64,000 bases of DNA from Siphonodentalium dalli (GCA_032622095.1 CP136068.1:150115365-150179364); one strand, 5' to 3'; positions 1 to 11,384 are shown, numbered from the stretch's first letter. A program made the numbers and translations. The notes: generated by a model not told the origin, from the sequence alone.

Positions 1-108
1 ACACACCGCGTAACAAAGGGCGACGTACTTCAAAGTACCGACCGTTGTCCACGTCATGACAAGATTTCACACCTCGTATACTTGGCGGAACTATCAAAGG
101 TTATGTAA
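1..108 (+). CDS. Possible C-terminal end of a gene cut by the window edge
   Basis: Frame 1 is open from the first base to a TAA at 106-108 and encodes 35 residues ending ELSKVM. An AATAAA follows 43 bases after the stop, which is what a 3' end of a gene would look like. The product is not recognised. A second frame is also open across much of this stretch, so the choice of frame is uncertain. The left boundary cannot be seen. Confidence 0.3.
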   Translation, partial: THRVTKGDVLQSTDRCPRHDKISHLVYLAELSKVM

Positions 109-150
109 GATCTGACTGACAACCACTATACTAGTACTACCATTGTTTTG

Positions 151-156
151 AATAAA
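151..156 (+). promoter_or_regulatory. Candidate polyadenylation signal
   Basis: AATAAA lies 43 bases downstream of the stop codon at 106-108. Such hexamers are common by chance in AT-rich DNA, so the position relative to the stop is the only support. Confidence 0.3.
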
Positions 157-1526
157 AAGGACACGGTCGCTATCGGATGAGATGTTCAATCTTGAATCTC
201 CTTAAACCAAAAATAACTAAACATGATACATGTTTTTATACAATTTTGGACAAAATCAAATACATGAAAGTATATGCATTATACACGTATATATTAGCTG
301 AATCAAACTCCCTTCGGGGGCCTCTATTCATCGATTTAGGGGCTGGACAAGAGGCCAAGGAAAGTTTTTCCTGTGTGCGCTTTGCGCACATTTTAAACAT
401 TTTGCTAAAAATATATTCAACAAATTTTCTTTTTTAAACGGACTTGACTCATCCGAGCTTCTAAATTGTTCCTATGTTATATGGAAGCAGTTATAAGATA
501 AGTTGACTAATACATGAAATATTGATAAAACCGGCGTCACATGTTCTGAAAATTATTTGCCATGCAGCCAGTTCCCAGCTGTTTTTATTTTTTTCTCACA
601 TATGTTAAATAAACGCTCTTTATTTCTACCACACCTGGAATAGGCCAACATGTACACTTTAAAACAAAGATATATAAATATATGCTACACGTGTATAAAC
701 ACTATGGTAATTAAGTTATGGAGATTACGCACACGTTACAGACAAGCAGGACGTGCATTCAATTGATATATTACGAAAAAACTAATAAAAATAATGCAAT
801 AATTTTGATGCTAAAATTAAGGTATATTTTAATGGTCTTCTGCTCCAAGTATACATATATATGTATATATCTAAACTTTACAAAGTTTGCAAGGGTCCAC
901 TTGCACTTAAAATTCTAAATAAGTGATCGAGGGACGGAAGGCATCCACATAATAACAAATTATTCATTTATTGATACCTGCATGTAACTAATTAATAATG
1001 CTTGCATTTTGAAAATATCAACCATAATATAACAAATGTACAGCATACACTGTATGTATGTTTTAAAATAAACTACAGTAAAGGGTTTTCGCAATGGCGT
1101 GAACAAGTAGATGTCGGCATTTTGCGTGATTCTCTCTGATTCGCGGTGATTCCTAGTGATCACCAGCAAGTCTCCCGGACGTTTGTTTATTCATCTTAAT
1201 CCAATCCACTCAAGTTCACCGTGGAAAAAAATCCACGGTGGGCTCAGTGGGGTTCCCACGGTGTTGAGTGTTTTCCTTATACCACACGCTTTCTATACTG
1301 TACATGGGTCAGCCATTAATGTCCGCGCCTGACTGGACAGCGTACTACACCCACGAAAATATACCTGGACAAATGTTGTAATGGGGGAAGTCGGCATTTT
1401 TGCATTCATATCTTTATCCAGTGATCTCTAATGTGAATTTTCAGCCTGACAAACTTGGTATCTGACCGAGTTCTGAATTTTTTTCACATTTAATAATTAA
1501 TTGCACTTAAGTGCAATCGATTGCAC
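157..1526. other. No gene recognised
   Basis: AT-rich sequence without a convincing exon. Short open frames here lack splice context. A small hairpin (CCGTGGA...TCCACGG) lies near 1218-1240, and CCCACGGTG recurs near 1255. Confidence 0.5.
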
Positions 1527-1861
1527 TTAACCCTTTGGAGAGTATCTGTAACGTCATATACATGATGTCATGAGTAAATTTAACGTCGTAGCAATAATTA
1601 TTAACAAGTTCGGGTCAAAAGGGTCCAATAATTCGTTTTAATTTATGTGCATTTTTTGTTAACGTGTGCTATCATAATCGATTGCACTTATACTTTGGGA
1701 CATTATGTTAATCAAAATAACTGCTATACAAATCATTTATAAATCAGATGATTTATTGAAGTAATGTCTACATAAAATAACACTTCCTGAAACGACATAT
1801 ATGTCGTTTTACTCCTCAACCGATAGACGACATATATGTCGTTCTACTCGCCAAAGGTTAA
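1527..1861. mobile_element. piggyBac-type MITE with TTAA ends
   Basis: The element begins TTAACCCTTTGGAGAGTA and ends TACTCGCCAAAGGTTAA, so short inverted ends sit next to TTAA on both sides, the target used by piggyBac transposons. It is about 330 bp and has no coding capacity. Two 16-base perfect palindromes, ACGACATATATGTCGT, lie near the right end (about 1792-1807 and 1828-1843). Confidence 0.6.
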
Positions 1862-3117
1862 GTACAAATAATTATGCTTAAGCGCAATTCATGGTTATAT
1901 GTAACTAAACACCCCTGGTGAATAAATAGGTTTATCTATAACTTAACCTTAACTCCTTGACATATCACCTCTTGTTTTCATTGGTTTGGATGGGTAGGGA
2001 GCTAGCCTAACTTCTTTATCAAAATGGCTGACTCACAATATTATTACCATCTGTTTTAGTTGGGGCGACTCGTGATAGTATTATATTATGTTAGAACTGT
2101 ATATATTAGTTGGGGCTATTCGCGATAGCATTACCTTCTGTATTAGTCGGGGCGACTTTGATTTTCTTAAATTTTTGAATACTTATACAGGCACACCATA
2201 TGAGGGAAGCAACCCCTCAGTGACACCACAATCGTGCTATATGACCATGGAAATACTATAGATCTGTGCAAGAGTTGCTGATTTAATAACAAACACTAGA
2301 GCTTCAAGAATGAGACACCTATGCTCCAGGAATGAGACACCAACACGTCTTGTTTCTGGAATTCGTTTGATGAATAAAGTTGAAAAATTGGGCACAAACG
2401 CATTGGATGAAATAAAAAAATGTATGGATGGCTTCGGAATAACTTGCAGAACATATATGAGCATTTATAGGTTATGACATCGCGTATAGCTACACATTTG
2501 CGACATATTATTGCTCGAAAATATTGATTTTATAACTAGTTCAAAGGCCTCTGAGCAGACAGGGAGATTAATGACCCGATTTATTCGGTAGATTTCGCTA
2601 GTTTCCGATATAATATCTCGACTTTGATTCGTTCTATTTCGCTGAGGTATATGTCAAATGAAAGGGAATTTTATTGCCAATAAGAAACATCTGAGGATAA
2701 TTTGGCTGCAATTGTCGATTTCTAGAATTTAGTAGGCTTTTGATAGTTGGTGTGGTTTTAGCCAAAATCGATCATTGGAACCTTTACACTGGTATAGTCT
2801 ATATTGGTATTTTAGTAATTTTCCCCAGGGGACTGTGGGTCCGCTAGCACGGCTACTGACTTCTGCATGTGCTTCAACACGCTGGTCATCCTATAATCCC
2901 CGCTGCCGGCAGTAAACCCTGGTGCCGTAGTCATTCGTTCAATAATGTTCAGCACGTGAGAATTATATCTCCCAGGAAAAAAATATTAGTAAAATAAACG
3001 TACTTGGCTAATACCGTACCTACTCAGCTAATACCAATTGAATAGTACTACGTAGTGGCAACACATCATCAATACAATGTTGGCTCAAACCGTTAAAGTT
3101 GTGTTGTATTTACAAAG
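1862..3117. other. No gene recognised
   Basis: Between 2055 and 2160 a short motif (TTAGTTGGGGCGACTCGTGATAG and variants) recurs about three times as a degenerate tandem repeat. The rest shows no supported exon. Confidence 0.45.
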
Positions 3118-3770
3118 AGGGTTTATTGTCCCCTGTAAAATTTATTTTCGGGGGACTATTGTAATCAGCTCCGTCCGTATGTCCGTCCATCCGTCCGTCC
3201 GGAGTTATAACTCCAGTAATGATCATCCGATTTGATTTAAACTTGGTATGTAGGTGTCTCAACCAAGAACATAGGGGCTCTGCAATTCTGGGTTTGATCC
3301 GATTTTCTTTTATGGAGTTATTTCCCTTTTTTCAACTTTTTTTTTACTTAGAAAATTTGTCACTTTTTCGGTTTCCGGATGATATCTCAAGTTTGGATCC
3401 TTTAATTGCAAATACCGTTTTTATGTGGATCAGTCATATCAAGATACATGTTGAATTCGAATTTGAGTTTGATTCGATGATATTTCCTAGAGTTATGGAC
3501 TATTTTCGACTTAGAAAATTAAATTTTCTTCTTTTTTCTTTGGTTTCCGGATGATAACTCAAGTTTGGACTGTTCAATTGAAAATTCTGTTTTTTTGTGA
3601 GTCAAAATACAGGTCAAGTTCCAATTTGAGTTTGATCCGATGATTTTTCTCAGAGTAATATGGGCTTTTCGACTTAGAAAATTCAATTTTACTTGTTTTT
3701 TCTTTGGTTTCCGGATCATAACTCAAGTTTAGATTGCTTAATTGAAACTTCAGATGATTGTTACCCACAT
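3118..3770 (+). repeat. Family G repeat element (GTCCGTCCG type)
   Basis: The stretch starts with a hairpin-like TTGTCCCCTG...CGGGGGACTA, passes through a GTCCGTCC microsatellite at about 3170-3200, and then holds three degenerate internal repeats that each contain CTTAGAAAATT and TTTGATCCGATGATTT. The same modules recur at 11.6-15, 16.5-18.4, 22.0, 25.7-27.9, 49.3 and 56.1 kb. No protein is encoded; long frames here are by-products of the repeat. Confidence 0.6.
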
Positions 3771-4128
3771 ATTGCAGATGTGCAACATGTATATAGATGA
3801 CGGAAAAATTATTTTTTTACAGAATTATTAACCCTTCCGACATTTCAACATTTTTTTTAATTTCTTTAACAAAGCGGCATCGACTTGCTACGTTGTCGTG
3901 GGACACTGTGGTCCGCCGACCTTTTATTATGATTGGGACTGGTGATGATCAGTGTGCAAATTCAGTACAATACAAGTACATGTATTTGTAATTTCAGTTC
4001 GGCCATTTTAAAGTCGAAGGTTACATGTATACATGTATGAGGGCACTGGACAGTGCTCGGCTACTCACAGAAATGCATCATGTTCCCTATTGACTTATAT
4101 TTCTCTATCGAGTAGGATATGTATGGTA

Positions 4129-4254
4129 CAGTAATGACCTAAGTAATCGAATTAAGTAATTGTTGCAAGCAACAAGCCATATTTCCAACTAAATCCTGAA
4201 AAGTTACCCATAATTCTGCTGTGGTTAAGGAGTCGATTACTTAGGGCATTGCTG
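4129..4254. mobile_element. Family A palindromic MITE, internally deleted
   Basis: Ends match the family A termini (CAGTAATG... and ...CATTGCTG) and TA flanks both sides. Most of the left arm and the central hairpin are missing, leaving GTTGCAAGCAACAAGCC at the junction, so this copy is shorter than the usual 210 bp. Confidence 0.6.
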
Positions 4255-4887
4255 TACATGCACTTGAATCAGTTGATAGGGACATGCCATGCTTTAATAT
4301 CTGAAATATTTATGACCAAACGATTTTCGCACATAACATTTCACCTTGTTGACAAAACTGACAGTACAAATACATGTATTGTATTGTCCCATTCCCGTGA
4401 TGATGCTCGCTATAACTGAGAATCGGGAATGCAGTTACCACATTGAATATTATTGGGAGAAATAAACTGCCAACTGGATAGTTTAATTTCCTCAATGAAA
4501 TCAACATGATGTGTGCCAATGTCCTCACTTTGACAACAACTGAAAAGAAATAAACACAGTTACTAGTAATTAGAAAACTAAACCATTTGGTCCATTTTTA
4601 AAAGTTCAGAGCGTGTAAATGGAAGATGAATCATGAAATGGGTCAAACAGGATACTCATTCAATTTGCTATGCAAGAGGAGTAACTCTATTAGACCAGAG
4701 TTCTCCGATGTCAATGTTAAAACAATGTTCCCGCACAATATTTGATCATGTTGAGATTTCTTTTGTGCCGAATTGGCCGACTGATATCGAATCATCCGGA
4801 TCATCCGGAGTATATCAAATCAAATCTCAAAGTTTTGCCAGGCTCTAGCTACACTGTTAAATAAGAGGCGATCTAATTAATAAATAT

Positions 4888-5039
4888 GATATTACTTGGT
4901 TGGTTTGATATTATTGGCCTGATATCAGCCCTCGGTAACCTAATATCAGCCTTTGACCTTCGGTCTCAGGCTGATACGAGGCTACCTCCGTAACCTCTGG
5001 CTGAATTTGGGCCTAATATCAAACAAACCAAGTAATATC
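4888..5039. mobile_element. Short MITE with GATATTACTTGG ends
   Basis: The ends GATATTACTTGGTT and AACCAAGTAATATC are inverted repeats. The interior is rich in GATATCAG/CTGATA motifs. The same terminus occurs on the larger element at 36718-37576, so the two are probably related non-autonomous DNA transposons. Confidence 0.5.
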
Positions 5040-5599
5040 CTCTTAATATTACTTGATTTATTTTATATTACACATATTTTCAAAATACATGTCTCCATCG
5101 ACCGTGTTAGAACCATCATGAGACCGCGTTGAAAAGTACCTTCAATGCAGTTCTAGTATTAATGCAACACGGTCACAAAATTACTTCAACGCGGTTGCAT
5201 TGTTCCTCAACATGGTGGAAATAACCATCAATGCAACATAACCTGGTGGAGGAGACCATAAACAGAATGTTGCCTTAGGTTCCACCAGAGATGCCGTGAG
5301 GTTTTTGTGCCGGCCTGAGGTACATGACTGTTTTGGATGACGACGTGCCTGTCAACTCATATGACGGCCAAATATATTGTCATATAACGGAGATTTTTTA
5401 TCTGTCTTGTTGGCTTAATAAAATAAATTAAGAAATTGACCATGCATTTCTATGAACATCCTCATTGGTTGAGGTTCTTGTGTCATGGGTAAAGTCACTT
5501 ATGTACAGGGTACTAAACAAATTCTTGGAAAAGCGACTACATGCTCAAATGTACTTCGCGATTTTGGAACTACCTATTCGTCAATATTTAACACATTTA

Positions 5600-6026
5600 A
5601 CTTGATTTATTTACAAACAAATGTCTTGATGACTATTTCTTTGGCTTCTGGGGTAAAAAATATTTGATTTAAGTCAAGGAACCCACCCATCAAAGCTCAG
5701 AATGATCAGATATCGATTTTTGAAATTTGTTATTTCTTAAGATACATGTATGTACTTATTTGTGGCCTGGAATTTTTTTTTCAAGGCGACAGTCTCAGAC
5801 AAAATTGAGGATGAATAACTCTAAAATCAAGTGGTAATACAGCCAAATTTCATGATAATCAAGTGATAATACGGCCATATTTCATTGAACAACATGTTGA
5901 TAAATAACATCTTTTGGGAAATTTTATTCCATAGTTAATTAATCGATTCTGATAACTAATGCATATTTTGAAGAAATGTAACCCGATGATATGGGGACCC
6001 TCTGATCAGATTGAGTACCTTTAAAC
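5600..6026 (-). mobile_element. Family F repeat, minus orientation
   Basis: Read on the minus strand this copy starts TTAAAGGTACTCAATC at 6024 and runs through shared blocks such as GAGCTTTGATGGGTGGGTTC and TTTTTTACCCC. Family F copies at 15.1, 33.4, 38.8 and 57.0 kb have the same order of blocks. Its outer (left) end at about 5600 is degraded. Confidence 0.5.
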
Positions 6027-6545
6027 AGTGATTTATTTACAAAATAATTTTGAATAAAAAACTACATCACATCCGAATGGACACTAGGAGTTGGGAAAAT
6101 AACATAAAATTATTCAGACATGAACGTAAATGAAACAAAATTAAGATATTCTGCAAAATAGACTAACTTAATTCAATGTTGATGTACTTTTTTGGCGCAG
6201 AGATCAGAACTTTTATCGAGACTGCGTTTATTCCCAAGGCAGTGCAATTAATTTGAACGCTGTTCTCAGCCGTTTCTAAAGTGGTCACAGCACACCCTCA
6301 ATGCATTCTATACATAAAAAAACACGTTTTGTTGAAGTTATGTGTTGAAAAAGGCTGACGACCGATATCAGCCCGAGGTAAACCTGCTGATAAGATGTTT
6401 CCAGATTGGGCAGACATCCAATATGGGCTACGTAGCTGTTTTGTCTCGTCATATAATTATAGCCAGATTTTTTAAATGTGATTTACACATCTCTATCGAT
6501 TTTGAGCATACCACGAAAAAACAAAATAGTATTGACTTTCGTTAC

Positions 6546-7010
6546 CAGCCCTGGGAATTAAGGAAAATTTGCCTAGGCAATATTTTTGCCTAGGTGAAAG
6601 AAATCGGCCTAGGCAAAAACAGATTTTACCTAGGCGATTTTGCAACAATATTGCCATCTCAAATCAATATCATTCAATAATAACCTGAAATGCTTAGTTA
6701 TTTTGGAGAACATTTCCAGGCCACTACTCATCATATATATACATTCCACATATTATCTAAAAAAAATAGTGTCCTTATGGGTAGCTAGTTAATGGCCCAG
6801 TGCCATGGAAACAATTTTAGGACAATATATGTAAAGAGTGATTTAAGGAAGTTATTTTGGCTAAAGAGGTTCTATTTCTGATCGACACAAATCAATTTTA
6901 GTAACCCAATGAACTTGTTTTACCTAGGAAATATAATTGCCTAGGCAAACTGATTTTGCCTCTGCTTTTACCTAGGCATTGCCTATTGCCTAGGCTAATT
7001 CCCAGGGCTG
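6546..7010. mobile_element. CCTAGG-rich MITE with 6-bp target duplication
   Basis: Inverted ends CAGCCCTGGGAATTA and TAATTCCCAGGGCTG enclose 465 bp. CGTTAC occurs directly outside both ends (6540-6545 and 7011-7016), a 6-bp target duplication. The subterminal regions contain about eight or nine copies of the palindrome CCTAGG, usually as TTGCCTAGGCAA or TACCTAGG, clustered within about 100 bases of each end and absent from the middle. A hAT-like class with short duplications is possible; the class is not settled. Confidence 0.65.
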
Positions 7011-7108
7011 CGTTACTAAGTAGTTGTGTACAACTATCCCATCTACAAAGAAACAATAAACTCAATACACTTTCACATGCACATAATTGAATGGAGACAG
7101 GACAGGAT

Positions 7109-7395
7109 CAAGTCTGAGTTTAGTGTGCCTGTCATTTGCAGAATGAGGTCCTCAGAGGGTGAATTTAGTGACGCTATCCCGCATAGCGGGCTAGCATCAC
7201 TGAATTCACCCACTGGGGACCTCATTCTGCATGGCCTCATCTGCTATGGGAGACATAGACTCAGACTGATGTTCCCAAATGGTGAATATTGTGATGTACA
7301 CCCATTTGGGAACCTCGATTATGCAATGTGTCGTCTGCCAATTTGGGGATATTAAGAAACTAAAAAAAAATAGAATCTAAGTTTCTATATCCAAC
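7109..7395. mobile_element. Family E MITE, right end truncated
   Basis: Begins CAAGTCTGAGTTTAGTG, the family E terminus, followed by the inner palindrome around GAATGAGGTCCTCAGAGGG and its complement. The right terminal block seen in the full copies at 38064 and 39514 is missing. Confidence 0.6.
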
Positions 7396-7554
7396 ATTGA
7401 ATCAACGTTTATGGCAGCCACCATGAGCAAGAAGGATGAGTGCAAATTTTAGCACCTGTGAATTGAAAATTGCGAGTGTGTAGTGTACGGGTGCAAGAGC
7501 AATCGCGCCGTCTCCTGGAAGAACTGGTATGGACAACTGTGAAAAATACATCTA

Positions 7555-7744
7555 CAGTAATGCCCTAAATAATCGACTCTTTAACCCAGCAGAATCATGG
7601 GTAACTTTTCAGGATTTAGTCGAAAATATGGCTTGTTGCCATTCATCGGAAAGCTCTCAGTGAGAGCTTTCCGATGAATGGCAACAAGCCATATTTCCCA
7701 TAATTCTGCTGTGGTTAAAGAGTCGATTACTTAGGGCATTACTG
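7555..7744. mobile_element. Family A palindromic MITE
   Basis: This family is an almost perfect inverted repeat of about 210 bp. Each arm runs CAGTAATGCCCTAAATAATC, CACAGCAGAATTATGGG, TTTAGTCGGAAATATGG, CATTCATCGGAAAGCTCT, then the mirror image. TA flanks the element, as expected for Tc1/mariner-type insertions. There is no coding capacity; a transcript would fold into one long hairpin. In this copy a few bases of the right arm are missing. Confidence 0.7.
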
Positions 7745-7940
7745 TAGTTGGCTATTAGGGTGAAATGGACTGTTATCAGAATACATAAAGGCTGAAGTTC
7801 AATTGACACCCCAACATCACTCTTCAATGATATATTGCAACACAAGAGGCTTTATATAAAACTATTATAGTGAGTAAGAACACCATTATAATCAGTATAT
7901 ACATGTATACTTTGGATATTTTTGTTGGGACATATATAAT

Positions 7941-8074
7941 CGTAAAGCTCTCCGTGAGAAGAACTGGAAGAGAGCTTTCCGATGAATGGCAACAAGCCAT
8001 ATTTCTGACTAAATCCTGAAAAGTTACCCATAATTCTGCTGTGATTAAGAAGTCGATTATTTAGGGCATTACTG
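7941..8074. mobile_element. Family A MITE, left arm lost
   Basis: Only the right arm is complete (AGAGCTTTCCGATGAATGG to GGGCATTACTG, then TA). The remains of the left arm begin at CGTAAAGCTCTCCGTGAG. Confidence 0.6.
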
Positions 8075-8514
8075 TACATCTATAAACCGATTATTGTATG
8101 TGCCTACATATAAGAATGGAGGGAATATGTTATAAAAACATATTTGTAAATTGTGGTGCACCTCTCCAGACCCATCCCACATCTGACACTTTCGAACCTT
8201 TGAACCAAGCTGAGGCCTAATTATGTTCCTCATATTACTAGTACGGACATGCCCGTCCATATACAACAATATTTTCATCAATGTTAGAGCCCATGGTACC
8301 CCATCCTTACCCTTGATCTGTAATTCCAATGGCATTACTTTGACAATATTACTTTATACCACACACTTAGATTCCTTATAACACTGAGAAACCTTTGTAT
8401 ATATAAGTTTGGAGGAGATTGATGGCAAAAATGTTTTATTTTGCTCCCCGACACCACACTGACTCAAGACAGGGTAATGTTGGCATCTTTTAACAACAAC
8501 ACTGGATTCCCTGT
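8075..8514. other. No gene recognised
   Basis: A minus-strand frame of 88 codons covers 8069-8335 but shows no family motif or splice context and overlaps the family A end, so it is not called. Confidence 0.4.
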
Positions 8515-8806
8515 ATCATTGTCGGTTAGAGGTACAACTCCAAGCCGTTTTGCCCTCCAGCGCTGGCAATAAGGGTTCAAATCCACATGTTTCCATCATG
8601 GACTTTGTAACTCGAAATCGTTATCTGGTGGAGTTGCCAGTTACTCGCCAATGGCCAGTGGTTTTGGTCGACGAGTTTAATAGCCTTTGATATCACTGTT
8701 AGATTAGCCGTAAATGTGCAGATTTTCTCCACCACTAAAACTGGCAATGTCATGATATGGCCTTAGTTGCTGAAAGCGACATTAAAACCCCAATCAATCA
8801 ATCAAT
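8515..8806 (+). mobile_element. tRNA-derived SINE of the molluscan V-SINE/RUDI type
   Basis: The 5' part resembles a tRNA: GGTTAGAGGTACAACTCC followed 40 bases later by GGGTTCAAATCC, a good RNA polymerase III B box (8573-8584). The 3' part (about 8725-8790) holds CTCCACCACTAAAACTGG, GGCCTTAGTTGCTGAAAGCG and ACATTAAAACCCCAATC, the conserved domain and tail common in molluscan SINEs, ending in an ATCAATCAATC simple repeat. It lies 51 bp upstream of the first recognised exon of the DUF4773 gene, inside the preceding intron. Confidence 0.7.
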
Positions 8807-8857
8807 CGTGGGATTATTGAAATTATTAATAAATTAAATGTTCAAATCTAATTCCAG

Positions 8858-9603
8858 AAAAAAGATCCAAGGTTCTAGCGAAGTTGAAAAACACAACTAG
8901 TGTTCTGAATCGACGCTACTTCAAAGAAGCAGATGCACTTCCTATCGTCAAGTTCCTGGAGAAGCCACTTGGACTGAAGACAGATAACACCTCCGATATA
9001 GATCTCAATCCCAAGAATGTGACAGAAAAACCTCAAAATTTGACAGAAAAATTGTTTAAATTTTCAAATATTTCTGTAACACATGCACAAGAACATGCTT
9101 TAAATAAGACTGTGTTGAAAACTGTTGTAAATAAAACAAAAACTATTCCAGATCTGACAAAAAAAGTGACTGAAGTTTTAAAAATTACACAAAATAAAAC
9201 TCTCAATATTGGTGAAAATATAAAAAATAAGATGTTTGAGGCAGGTAATGTTATTACAAATAAGACGTTACAGAAGTTATCAGAGCTGGGAGTTTATAAG
9301 GTGCCAAAGAAAATTTCGCTGATTCATCATCCTCGTATGTGGAGTCTGAATTTATCCGTTGAGGACGTCGGGAATATCATGCAAAATACTAAATTTATGA
9401 ATAAACTGACACCGATAAACAAAAGTCTGCAACTCAAGAGTGACAAGAACGTCACTTATCACAAGGGAAGTAACTCTAGTCACTATATGGGCTTCTGTAA
9501 GTGTTACGATAAAGACTGCTTGTGTTGCGCTCAATTATTCCAGAAGGAGATTAGGTTGAATACCACCGCTTGCACAAACTTCACTTTCTTATCGAAATCT
9601 CAG
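8858..9603 (+). CDS. DUF4773-type secreted protein, large internal exon with the first half of the cysteine domain
   Basis: An acceptor ATTCCAG precedes 8858 and a consensus donor CAG|GTAAGC follows 9603. The exon enters in phase 2 (two bases complete a codon) and leaves in phase 0, giving 248 codons without a stop. The first 200 residues are Lys/Asn/Thr-rich, low in complexity and carry 13 N-glycosylation sequons (NKT, NVT, NLT, NIS and others), with two more near the end. From about exon residue 210 comes FCKCYDKDCLCCAQLF, the CxC-x4-CxCC signature that opens the DUF4773 domain, then a further Cys in TACTNFTF. That domain occurs in secreted invertebrate proteins of unknown function. There is no ATG that must be a start, so the signal-peptide exon lies upstream and was not found. 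Confidence 0.8.
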
Positions 9604-9792
9604 GTAAGCTATATTTACGAATTCCAGAGATTTCCCCACCTGCTCTAAAACGACCAAAGAGATATTTATTATTACGGTATGCTACTGCCAATTTTGTTCA
9701 CTGCATACTCACTGGATATTTCCACATTTTCGCAATATCAGAACCAGACATTTACCCACTGGGTCCTGGCGTGTATCAAGCCAGGTATAGAT

Positions 9793-9958
9793 CAAGCCTG
9801 GAAATAGTGTGTCTGACATTTGAAGAATGAGGTCCCCAGAGGGTTAATTTAGTGATGCTACCCTGCACAGCTGGCTAGAATCATTAAATTACCTCATTCT
9901 GCTTAGGGTTCATCTTCTGGGAAGTATCTATAGTCTCAAATTAACATTGTTCTCAACA
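9793..9958. mobile_element. Family E MITE fragment
   Basis: Starts CAAGCCTGGAAATAGTGTG and keeps the inner GAATGAGGTCCCCAGAGGG palindrome; the rest is truncated. It lies in the first intron of the DUF4773 gene. Confidence 0.5.
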
Positions 9959-9960
9959 GA

Positions 9961-10162
9961 AGACCCTGTACCAGTGCATTCTCTTATATATGCGAGTTCT
10001 CCCATAAGGAGCCTCACATATATAAGAGAATAGATTGGCTTACAAGGTGAAGGTAAATATTGTTAGGCCAATGTATTCTCTTATATATGCCGCATATAAA
10101 AGAGAATGCATTGGCACAGTGTTTTCGCAAAATTTTAGGAAGCTCCAGTCATGGAAGGGTTA
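9961..10162. mobile_element. Family C hairpin MITE in the intron
   Basis: Two copies of the shared hairpin module (GCATTCTCTTATATATGCG and its complement) flank a short spacer. The right end reads CATGGAAGGGTTAA, matching the TTAA-flanked family C end. The left terminal block is missing or degraded. Confidence 0.55.
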
Positions 10163-10232
10163 AGTGCCCAATTATAAATATTATGATTTTTCAATTTATA
10201 TGGGGACATCTGTAGTTGGAGAATACAGATAT

Positions 10233-10247
10233 CCCCCCCCCCCCCCC
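10233..10247 (+). repeat. Poly-C run of 15
   Basis: Fifteen consecutive C on the + strand in AT-rich intron sequence. Confidence 0.85.
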
Positions 10248-10440
10248 AAATATCAGGATTTTGAGGCTGGTCTATGTGTAAATACTGGGTTTAAAAATTT
10301 AATTATTTTGCTTAAACGAAGATCTTTTGTGGAAAACAAACAAGATTTATATATCCGACAATATCTACTGGAGCATTAATAATCACTGCATCACGTGGTA
10401 TATAGCTCAGTCATCATCTAACATATATTTGTGATTTCAG

Positions 10441-10498
10441 GAACTCGATGTCAGGTTCCAGCTGGGACGAAAAATAATATACAATGGTATCATACCTG
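10441..10498 (+). CDS. DUF4773-type secreted protein, short middle exon
   Basis: Acceptor TTGTGATTTCAG ends at 10440 and donor CCTG|GTGAGT begins at 10499. The 58-base exon enters in phase 0, as the donor at 9603 requires, and reads ELDVRFQLGRKIIYNGIIP plus one base. This fits the hydrophobic, beta-strand-like stretch that follows the first cysteine cluster in DUF4773 proteins. Its one leftover base joins the next exon to give alanine, so phase is preserved across all three exons. Confidence 0.75.
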
Positions 10499-10557
10499 GT
10501 GAGTTAGTACATCTACATACACATATACATAAACATCAACATAACATACACCTTGGG

Positions 10558-11384
10558 CAGGTCTGAAAATATGATGGCGGACATTGCAGAATGAGGTTCC
10601 CAGAGTGTGAATTTAGTGGATTAACCCTTTACCCAACAGAAGGGCCCTGTGCCAATGCATTCTCTTATATATGCGAGTCGACCATAGGTCGCCTCGCATA
10701 TATAAGAGAATGCATTGGCTTAACACATTAAAAATTATAAAATTGTTAAAGAATGTAAGAAAAAATTGTAAAAAAAGATTTTTTTTAGGCCAATGCATTC
10801 TCTTATATATGCGAGGCGACCTATGGTCGACTCGCATATATAAGAGAATGCATTGGCACAGGGCATAACTGTAACTATCACAATGTGGTCAAGGAGCCGG
10901 TTCCAATGATACCCATATTTGTATGGTTCTATTGAGACAGACCGAAGATATTTTAGGCTGTTGAAGCTTTATTTGGCCGGTTTTGGCCGGTTTGTTGGGT
11001 AAAGGGTTAACATCACTAAATTCACCTTCTGAGGACCTCATTCTGCTTTGGCCTCATCTTTGGAAAGTTTCATTATTATCAAATTAACAAGTTTTATAGT
11101 TTCTTTAGAAACTTTCTTTTTCTTTTTATTTAGTTTCTCTACATATATATCCCGAAATTGGCAGACATCACAATGCATAATTGAAGTGCCCAATGGGTGC
11201 ACATCACCATCTGGGAACTTAAATCTGAGTTGAGGTTTCTCATAGCAGATGAGGCCATGTAGAATGAGGTCCTCAGTGGGTGAATTTGGTGATGCTAGCC
11301 TGATGTGCAGGGTAAAGTCACTAAATTCACCCTCTGGGGACCTCATTCTGCAAATGTCCAACATATTTTCAGGCCTGATCTCGA
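10558..11384. mobile_element. Family E MITE interrupted by a family B insertion
   Basis: The left part (10558-10620) ends AATTTAGTGGA and the right part resumes at 11011 with CATCACTAAATTCACC, as in uninterrupted copies. The right end is CAGGCCTGAT at 11384. The family B element at 10621-11010 lies between, so E is older than B here. Confidence 0.65.
10621..11010. mobile_element. Family B piggyBac-type MITE with two mirrored hairpins
   Basis: Ends TTAACCCTTTACCCAACA and TGTTGGGTAAAGGGTTAA are perfect inverted repeats flanked by the TTAA target duplication (10621-10624 and 11007-11010). Inside are two hairpins of about 67 bases built on CAATGCATTCTCTTATATA and GCGAGTCGACC; the second is the reverse complement of the first, so the left half of the element is mirrored in its right half. 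No protein is encoded. The spacer between the right hairpin and the end includes TTGGCCGGTTTTGGCCGGTT. Confidence 0.75.
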
